This document shows, in pieces, positions 48,894 through 53,934 of a DNA stretch of 53,934 nucleotides. How positions within the stretch are numbered: the first letter of the stretch is position 1; each line of letters opens with the position of its first letter. The stretch is from the NCBI GenBank assembly GCA_937872085.1, contig CALMQK010000363.1:1-53934 (forward strand), read 5' to 3'. The translations under genes and the position numbers were made by a program. The notes beneath the pieces are model-generated. The model was not told the DNA's origin and did not search any database. It was given only the letters and a program-made list of their open reading frames with translations. The DNA is from an uncultured euryarchaeote. Lineage in GTDB: Archaea > Thermoplasmatota > Thermoplasmata > UBA10834.

Positions 48894-51589
48894 GAGGCTG
48901 GCTCATCGACATCTATCCCGAATACAAGACGAACTCGATCGTCTATTGGGTCAAGACTCGAAGGGGCGCACAGAGGATCGTCGATAGGACTTTCCTGCCG
49001 CAGATATTCGCCCATTCCTCTCCCGAGAAGCTGGATGAGCTGGAGAAGGCGCTCCCCATCCTCGACGCCGTTAAGTCCACCGAGCGGGTGATGAGGCGCA
49101 CATGGCTCGGCGAGAAAGAACGCGAAGTGCTCGCGATAACGATCGGCGATTACGCAAAGGTCGAGGAGGTCGCGCACACGATCGACAATCGCGGGAAGTA
49201 CAAGGATTACTCGCTGTTCAACGTCGACCTCAGGTTCAGCCAGAGGTACATCATCGAGAAGGGTCTCTTCCCAATGGGCTTGCTGGAGTTCAGGCCCAAG
49301 CCACGGATGATAGACGACCCGTTCGAGATAGACTACGAGCTTCCCCCCCTGAACACCACGGAACTGAGGGTTAGGCCCGAGGCGAAGCACGGCATACCGA
49401 CCTTCGACGACAAGTTGCTGTCCGCGAAGGTCGGAGAGCGGACGATCGACGGGGACGAGGAACGGATCCTGAAGGGTATCCAGGAGGCCGTAAGTGCCGA
49501 TGACCCAGACGTCCTCTTGACCGAGAACGGCGACGCGTTCTCCTTCCCATACCTATACCGAAGGGCACGGCAACTGGGACTGCCCCCGCTCCAGCTCGGG
49601 AGGGACTCCGATGACCAGCGCACGGACAAGAAAGGCATGTCCTACTTCACGTACGGGCAGATAAAGTACAAGCCAGCCTCGTACAAGCTCCACGGACGGA
49701 TACACATCGACCGCTCGAGCTCTTTCATGTACATGGAGAGCGGCCTGAACGGCCTCATCGATCTCTCGCGCATCTCCGGCATGCCCGTCCAGGAACTCTC
49801 GCGGCTCTCGCCAGGAACGGCCATCAACATGATGGAGATGAACCAGGCGATGAAGGATGGGTGCGTGATCATGTGGAAGAAGAACCTGCCGGAGAAGTTC
49901 AAGACCGCGGAGGAGCTCGTCATAGCCGACAGGGGCGGGTTCATCTACGAGCCCGTGATGGGCATCCACGATCACGTGCTGGAAGTGGACTTCACGTCCC
50001 TCTATCCCAACATAATGGTCAGGTTCAACATCTCACCCGAGACAGTTATGTGCTCATGCTGTCCCGAGCCCAAGAGGAAGGTGCCAGTCCTCGGTTACGG
50101 GATATGCGACAAGCACCTAGGGCTCATACCGCGCGTGCTGAAACCGGTCGTGGAGCGCAGGACGAAGTTCAAGAGATTGGTGAGGGCCGGTGTCGGGGAC
50201 ACCAAGGTCTACAAGGAGCGCGTGGACATCCTGAAATGGCTGCTCGTCACGTGCCTCGACCCCGAGACGGAGCTGCCGTTCAGGAAGCGTGGCAAGTTCG
50301 ACATATCGTCCATCGGGGACCTCGTCGACGGATATGCTGGGAGACGCTCCAACGAGATAGACATCGCGGACGGGCTCGAGGTGTTCGGCGTCGACCAGGA
50401 CTTGGATCCGGCGTTGAAGCACGTGCAGAATGTGTTCAAGTTCCCTGCGCCCAAGCACATGATCGAGCTCGACCTCGGGAAGAGCAAGCTGAGCCTCACT
50501 CCTGACCATCCATGCTATGTCACCAACGGTCACATGCTTGAGCTCCGGAGGGCGGATCGGATCGCCGCGGGGGATCATGTCCCAGCACTCCTCCCTCTCT
50601 ACAGCCGCGAGAGCAGGGCGGGGAACCATGTCGCACATCTTCGCGTGGAGTCCACGAGGAGGGTCAAGGCGAGGTCGGACCACGTCTATTGCCTTGGCGT
50701 CCGCGAGCCACTTCACGGGTTCGCCCTCGCCAGCGGGGTGCTCACACACAACTGTTTCGGATACACGGGCTACAGGAACGCCCGGTTCGGCAGGATCGAG
50801 TGCCACGAGGCCATCAACGCGTACGGCAGGGAGCTGTTCCTGCAGACCTCCGAGATAGCGGAGGCGCACGGGTTCGAGGTCCTGCACGGCATCGTCGATT
50901 CATTGTGGCTCAAGGGAAGAGGCGACCCCGAGAAGTTCTGTGAGCACGTCTCAGGGCACATCGGGATCCCTCTCGAGCCCGTGGGGATCTACAAGTGGCT
51001 CGTGTTCCTCCCGGACCGCGTGCACGGCGTCGGCGTGCTGAACAGATACTATGGGATGTTCGAGGACGGCAAGTTCAAGCTCAGGGGGATAGAGCTCAGG
51101 AGACGCGACACGACCGACATTGTGCGCGACATGCAGAACGACCTGCTCTCCCATTTCTCGAAGGCCTCGGACGCCCAACAGTTCATCGAACTGGTCCCAT
51201 CCGCTCTGGACGTCGTTGACCGATATGTCGAGACGCTAAGGTCTCAGACCGTCCCTCTGAACAAGCTCCTGGTCACGAGGAGCATCACGAAGAAGCTCGA
51301 CGAGTACAGGCAGTTCAACGACGGGGTGGCGGCCCTGATGCAACTTGACGAAGAAGGCTTCGAGGTGAACCCGGGAGAGGCGATACGATACCTCATCTGC
51401 GACTGCAGGAGCAAGGACCCGAAGAGGCGCGTGAAAATCGATTCGTTCATCACGGGTGATGAGGGATACGATGTGGATGCTTACGTCGATCTCCTTCTCC
51501 GCGGGGTCGAGGGGATGCTGCTGCCGTTCGGATACGACAAGAAGAGACTAGCGGAAATCTTCGGCGCGAGGAGCCCGCGGGGGCCTTGA
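48890..51589 (+). CDS. polB: Family B DNA polymerase (PolB2-like) with mini-intein
   Basis: 899-residue precursor; 732 after splicing. Motif A is VDFTSLYPNIMVRFN (Asp367). Motif B is LKWLLVT / CFGYTGYRNARFG, split by the intein. Motif C is HGIVDSLW in place of YGDTDS, keeping the catalytic Asp670. KLRGIELRRRD is the thumb-side motif. Exonuclease motifs are lost: no DIE in the Exo I area, and Exo II reads NGDAFSFPYL with Ser for Asp. The enzyme is therefore predicted to polymerise without proofreading. PolB2 members are sparse in archaea and not the main replicase. ATG 48890 overlaps the upstream stop; the open frame from 48653 is a shadow. Confidence 0.88.
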   Translation: MRGWLIDIYPEYKTNSIVYWVKTRRGAQRIVDRTFLPQIFAHSSPEKLDELEKALPILDAVKSTERVMRRTWLGEKEREVLAITIGDYAKVEEVAHTIDNRGKYKDYSLFNVDLRFSQRYIIEKGLFPMGLLEFRPKPRMIDDPFEIDYELPPLNTTELRVRPEAKHGIPTFDDKLLSAKVGERTIDGDEERILKGIQEAVSADDPDVLLTENGDAFSFPYLYRRARQLGLPPLQLGRDSDDQRTDKKGMSYFTYGQIKYKPASYKLHGRIHIDRSSSFMYMESGLNGLIDLSRISGMPVQELSRLSPGTAINMMEMNQAMKDGCVIMWKKNLPEKFKTAEELVIADRGGFIYEPVMGIHDHVLEVDFTSLYPNIMVRFNISPETVMCSCCPEPKRKVPVLGYGICDKHLGLIPRVLKPVVERRTKFKRLVRAGVGDTKVYKERVDILKWLLVTCLDPETELPFRKRGKFDISSIGDLVDGYAGRRSNEIDIADGLEVFGVDQDLDPALKHVQNVFKFPAPKHMIELDLGKSKLSLTPDHPCYVTNGHMLELRRADRIAAGDHVPALLPLYSRESRAGNHVAHLRVESTRRVKARSDHVYCLGVREPLHGFALASGVLTHNCFGYTGYRNARFGRIECHEAINAYGRELFLQTSEIAEAHGFEVLHGIVDSLWLKGRGDPEKFCEHVSGHIGIPLEPVGIYKWLVFLPDRVHGVGVLNRYYGMFEDGKFKLRGIELRRRDTTDIVRDMQNDLLSHFSKASDAQQFIELVPSALDVVDRYVETLRSQTVPLNKLLVTRSITKKLDEYRQFNDGVAALMQLDEEGFEVNPGEAIRYLICDCRSKDPKRRVKIDSFITGDEGYDVDAYVDLLLRGVEGMLLPFGYDKKRLAEIFGARSPRGP
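50252..50752 (+). other. Mini-intein of 167 residues in polB motif B
   Basis: Inserted between LLVT and CFGYTGY of the polymerase. Block A is CLDPETELPF with Cys1; block B is LTPDHPCYV with the TxxH residues; block F is VYCLGVREPLHGFAL; block G is GVLTHN followed by Cys at +1. All splicing residues (Cys1, the His of block B, the penultimate His, the terminal Asn, the +1 Cys) are present, so it should splice. The length and lack of LAGLIDADG motifs show that the homing endonuclease is absent. Reading frame is uninterrupted. Confidence 0.9.
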
Positions 51590-51629
51590 TTCGGACTCCG
51601 TGTCAAGATTGTACTGACTCTTCGAATAG

Positions 51630-51637
51630 TTTATATA
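51630..51637 (+). promoter_or_regulatory. Strong TATA box with no gene directly behind it
   Basis: TTTATATA preceded by CGAATAG (BRE-like). The expected start of transcription is near 51657-51661, but the next start codon is 51967. Confidence 0.6.
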
Positions 51638-51659
51638 GCATAGAGTCGGAATTGTGGTG

Positions 51660-51907
51660 AGGCATACGAGGGGGGGGAAGAGATGCTTTCTCAATCCTAC
51701 CTAGCTTGCCTGCCTCGGCGCTCTAGCTTAACCTAGGGCCTGAGACACAAAATGAGGAGGAAGGGAACGCCTTGGGCAGGATGCCCAATAGAAGCGCTCA
51801 GTTTTGTCCTTCGGCGTAACAACCCATAGGAAGAGCGCGCAACCGGGTACTGCAAATTCGGGGGGAGATAAGGCGCAACCCCTTCCTCTGATAACACCCT
51901 CCTCGTT
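51660..51907 (+). ncRNA. Unidentified structured RNA candidate
   Basis: A gene-free stretch that folds by eye. The ends pair (51668-51676 with 51897-51905, nine pairs with one G-U). Inside are a hairpin GCTCTAG/CTAGGGC (51720-51739), a perfect 9-bp stem GAGGAAGGG/CCCTTCCTC (51757-51765 with 51880-51888), a hairpin TTGGGCA-GGA-TGCCCAA (51772-51788) and a stem GCGCTC/GAGCGC (51794-51799 with 51833-51838). A promoter lies at the right distance, and TTTT occurs near 51924. I find no RNase P, SRP or 5S signature. It is an independent small RNA or a very long leader of the next gene. Confidence 0.5.
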
Positions 51908-51966
51908 GAGTTCGATTGGCAGAGTTTTAATGTGCTGGACGGATACCTCGTCCAGAAGGTAATGCC

Positions 51967-52320
51967 ATGGACGACCAGTTGACTATCGCGATCCGGCTGT
52001 TGGTCGCCGCGTGCGCGCTGATACCATTCGTCGTGTTCTTGGTGTCGTATCTGCGCACGCGCATGACCAGGCTGCTCTTCGCGGCGCTTGGGTTCGGAGT
52101 GTACGTGGTGAAGGAGGTCCTGCTCGCTGGCGGGGTCTTCACCATCGTGGTCAATGCGAAGAATCCGCACGCGCCTACAGTGACCCACTCCCAGCTCGCA
52201 TTGCTCGAAGCCGGGCTCGATCTGGCCATCATAGTGTTGTTCGTGGTGGCTCTCCTTTGGAAGCAGGGTGCATCAGAAGATGGAAAAGCCGGAGCTGGAG
52301 ACAAGAAAGGCAGTGTATGA
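51967..52320 (+). CDS. Small membrane protein upstream of a winged-helix regulator
   Basis: A 117-residue protein with three hydrophobic segments (about 6-27, 35-62 and 78-98) and a short charged C-terminal tail. No family is recognised. Archaeal genomes often have such a short membrane protein overlapping a two-domain winged-helix gene, as here. AGAAGGTA precedes ATG 51967, and AGTTTTAA at about 51922-51930 is a possible TATA box. It overlaps the next gene by about 40 bases. A sensor or partner role for the regulator is inferred from context only. Confidence 0.7.
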   Translation: MDDQLTIAIRLLVAACALIPFVVFLVSYLRTRMTRLLFAALGFGVYVVKEVLLAGGVFTIVVNAKNPHAPTVTHSQLALLEAGLDLAIIVLFVVALLWKQGASEDGKAGAGDKKGSV

Positions 52321-52795
52321 CCTAGTCGTCCGAAAGCCAGGCGTCCACCTCCGGGAGATCGAGCGAGATACGAACCTGTCTCTGGGGGTGGTCAGATATC
52401 ATCTGGACCGCCTGCAAAGAGAGGAACTCATCTCCTCCGAGGCGGATAGATACTTCAAACGCTTCTTCCCAAAGAACAGGATCCCGAACGTCCCCACCGG
52501 GACATTCGCGGTCCTCAGGCAGGAGAGCCTCAGGAAAGTAATGCTCCACCTCCTGAACAATCCTGGCTCCACCCACGCGCAGCTCAAGGACGCCCTCCAG
52601 CTTCCACCCTCCACGCTCTCCACCTATCTCTCCATCCTTTTGAAGAAGGGGGCCATCTTGAGGGAGCGGAAGGGAAAGGAGAACTTCTATTCGGCAGCAG
52701 ACGAGGAGAGCGTGATCAAGGTGCTCCTTGTCTACAGGCCGAGCTTTCTGGACAAGCTCGTGGACAATGCCATCTCGATGTATCTCGAGCGCTAA
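52280..52795 (+). CDS. Two-domain winged-helix transcription regulator
   Basis: A 171-residue DNA-binding protein with two winged-helix domains. The first (about 8-65) shows the segment PGVHLREIERDTNLSLGVVR with recognition helix LSLGVVRYHLDRL; the second (about 80-145) shows GSTHAQLKDALQLPPSTLST and the wing KKGAILRERKGKE. A short C-terminal segment follows. Tandem ArsR/MarR-like archaeal regulators have this form. ATG 52280 is used; GTG 52268 adds four residues. It overlaps the membrane-protein gene and converges on the TctA-like gene with 8 bases between. Confidence 0.85.
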   Translation: MEKPELETRKAVYDLVVRKPGVHLREIERDTNLSLGVVRYHLDRLQREELISSEADRYFKRFFPKNRIPNVPTGTFAVLRQESLRKVMLHLLNNPGSTHAQLKDALQLPPSTLSTYLSILLKKGAILRERKGKENFYSAADEESVIKVLLVYRPSFLDKLVDNAISMYLER

Positions 52796-52803
52796 TACCC
52801 GCA

Positions 52804-53934
52804 TCAAGCGAGGAACGTAATCGCGATCGGGACAAGCAGACAGCCCATGAGCTGGATGCGACGTATCCCCGCAAGCGGTGGGATCAAACCCAGCGTCGTC
52901 GCGGTGACCATCAAGATCGTCCCTCGCGTTCCAGTCAACGCGAGCGAGAGGGCGCACACGAAAGCCAACGAGCCCAAGGCGAGCGCCCTGGAGCACAGCA
53001 CGGCGCGCAACCTCGCCAGCCGAGTGCAAAGCCAGCGGAGCACGGAGTGCGAGATGAGAGAGGCGAGGAGCATCGAGAGGACGATGGACACCATCGGGAG
53101 GACATTCGATGAGTAGCCCTTGGAGATGTTTCCGCCTCCGAGGAAGAACTGCACCGCGTCCATCGAGCCGCTGCGGGCTCGCAAGATGGTGAACAGCGCC
53201 CCGACCGCGAATATGGCGCCTGAGGACGAAATCGCGGAATAGAGCCAGATGAACCTGACGGAGCTGCTGATGTCACCGCCCCCACATACCTCCTTCGTGC
53301 CAGGAGAACACAGAGTGACCGCCGAGCCGGAGGTCATCCCCGGCATCCACCCAACGATGAACCCGCCGAACAGTGAGGTGACGAGGTCCCGGAGGCCCGG
53401 GCTGTGATGCGGGATGATCCCGGTGGATTTGGCGTCGGCGACGGACCTCGAGCCGAGGCTCAAGAGCAGACCGGAGACCCCGAAGAGGCCAGCGAACATC
53501 GGAAGAAGCAACGATGACTTCAGGACGTAGCCGCCAGGCATCCATGGAAGATCCGGCAAGGGACATGCGTAGTAATCGGTCCTAAGGACGATCGTGCCCA
53601 AGACGCCAGCGGCCAGGAACACGGCAACGGCTTTCAGAATCCTAAGGAGCGTGTCGACGCGCTGAACCCTGGCTTGGAACGGTGATCCTTCGGAGGCCAG
53701 AAGGACCATCGAGAAGAAGATGATGAACAGGGCCATCACCCTCCGAACGAGCGAGTAGAGCCCGATCGGTTCGCCCATAAGCAGGCACATGGGTACCAGG
53801 AAGATGACGGACAGAAGCACGCCGGCGAGGGAACCGTCTGCGGACGCCGTGACGGCAATCCCTCCGAACCCCGCCTTGGCCAGCCTGTGCGCCGGAAGCA
53901 CGGAGACGACATCCTCCGACGGTATCCCGACATA
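52804..53934 (-). CDS. TctA-like membrane permease (COG1784/DUF112), 5' end cut by the window
   Basis: A polytopic membrane protein of at least 376 residues with about nine hydrophobic segments. The frame is open to the window edge and reads GIPSEDVVSVLPAHRLAKAGFGG, matching the conserved start region of an internal repeat in TctA-like proteins. A second copy-like segment, FGGFIVGWMPGMTSGSAVTL, lies in the middle. The archaeal COG1784 group is related to the large permease subunit of tripartite tricarboxylate transporters, but the substrate is unknown and no TctB or TctC partner is seen. GTG 53901 is an internal codon, not the start. Confidence 0.82.
   Translation of the reverse strand, partial: YVGIPSEDVVSVLPAHRLAKAGFGGIAVTASADGSLAGVLLSVIFLVPMCLLMGEPIGLYSLVRRVMALFIIFFSMVLLASEGSPFQARVQRVDTLLRILKAVAVFLAAGVLGTIVLRTDYYACPLPDLPWMPGGYVLKSSLLLPMFAGLFGVSGLLLSLGSRSVADAKSTGIIPHHSPGLRDLVTSLFGGFIVGWMPGMTSGSAVTLCSPGTKEVCGGGDISSSVRFIWLYSAISSSGAIFAVGALFTILRARSGSMDAVQFFLGGGNISKGYSSNVLPMVSIVLSMLLASLISHSVLRWLCTRLARLRAVLCSRALALGSLAFVCALSLALTGTRGTILMVTATTLGLIPPLAGIRRIQLMGCLLVPIAITFLA

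Noticed and set aside
51660..51907. RNase P RNA, SRP RNA or 5S rRNA at the structured gene-free stretch
   Set aside because: The RNase P CR-I/CR-V consensus, the SRP helix 8 GGAAGGAAGC-type loop and the 5S CCGAAC loop are not present. Only the general shape (closed ends, several arms) is similar.
1..53934. CRISPR arrays, tRNA or rRNA genes, replication origin
   Set aside because: No regularly spaced repeats, no tRNA T-arm with matching acceptor ends, no rRNA core sequences and no cdc6 gene or origin-type repeats were seen.

Overview
This 53.9 kb window is a gene-dense, high-GC archaeal chromosome segment. The domain is set by the S10/spc ribosomal superoperon with archaeal-only members (S4e, L32e, L19e, aIF1, Rpp29), the exosome/proteasome superoperon, SRP19, aIF2-beta, Pcc1, the archaeosine enzyme RaSEA and an archaeal-type TyrRS. 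Two FtsZ paralogues, absence of rpl34e and rpl14e between secY and truB, and TATA boxes about 25-30 bases ahead of many start codons (leaderless mRNAs) fit an uncultured member of the Thermoplasmatota; this placement is inference.

Layout. 1-13.3 kb: housekeeping and accessory singletons (pyrG 3' part, a large PAS/GAF histidine kinase, aIF2-beta with a TRAM domain, a PhzF-like protein lacking its catalytic Glu, a presenilin-like protease, three calcineurin-like phosphoesterases, S8e, SRP19, DUF211, Nnr). Between S8e and SRP19 lies a 419-bp element with 24-bp inverted ends and a perfect 9-bp target duplication, carrying a tnpB (OrfB) tail. 13.3-17.6 kb: an Fe-S/DUF2148 gene divergent from a RING/PHD-like plus zinc-ribbon protein, then two divergent ftsZ genes. 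17.6-23.1 kb: rnp2 (Pop5), psmA, SBDS, rrp4, rrp41, rrp42, rpl37ae, rpoP, pcc1, pfdB: RNA processing, protein turnover and translation quality control. 23.2-26.9 kb: DHH phosphoesterase, tyrS, a 64-residue histone-fold protein, RaSEA and a small conserved protein. 26.9-43.8 kb: a structured leader, then L3 to L15, secY, an EMC3/DUF106-type insertase, cmk and truB, nearly all with overlapping or touching ends. Several ribosomal proteins carry long charged or Ala/Pro-rich tails.

43.8-51.6 kb is the most unusual part. An MBL-fold nuclease-like gene is followed by a 954-residue membrane/coiled-coil protein ending in a degenerate KaiC-like domain. Divergent from it is a three-gene operon: a RecA/KaiC-fold protein that has lost Walker A, a small helical protein, and a family-B DNA polymerase of PolB2 type. 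The polymerase has no recognisable exonuclease active site, a variant motif C, and a 167-residue mini-intein inserted exactly in motif B. The set looks like an archaeal counterpart of the bacterial ImuA-ImuB-DnaE2 mutasome. Downstream is a strong promoter feeding a gene-free stretch that folds by eye into a closed multi-helix RNA of about 245 nt, not identified as any known RNA. The window ends with a membrane protein/winged-helix regulator pair and a TctA-like permease cut by the window edge.
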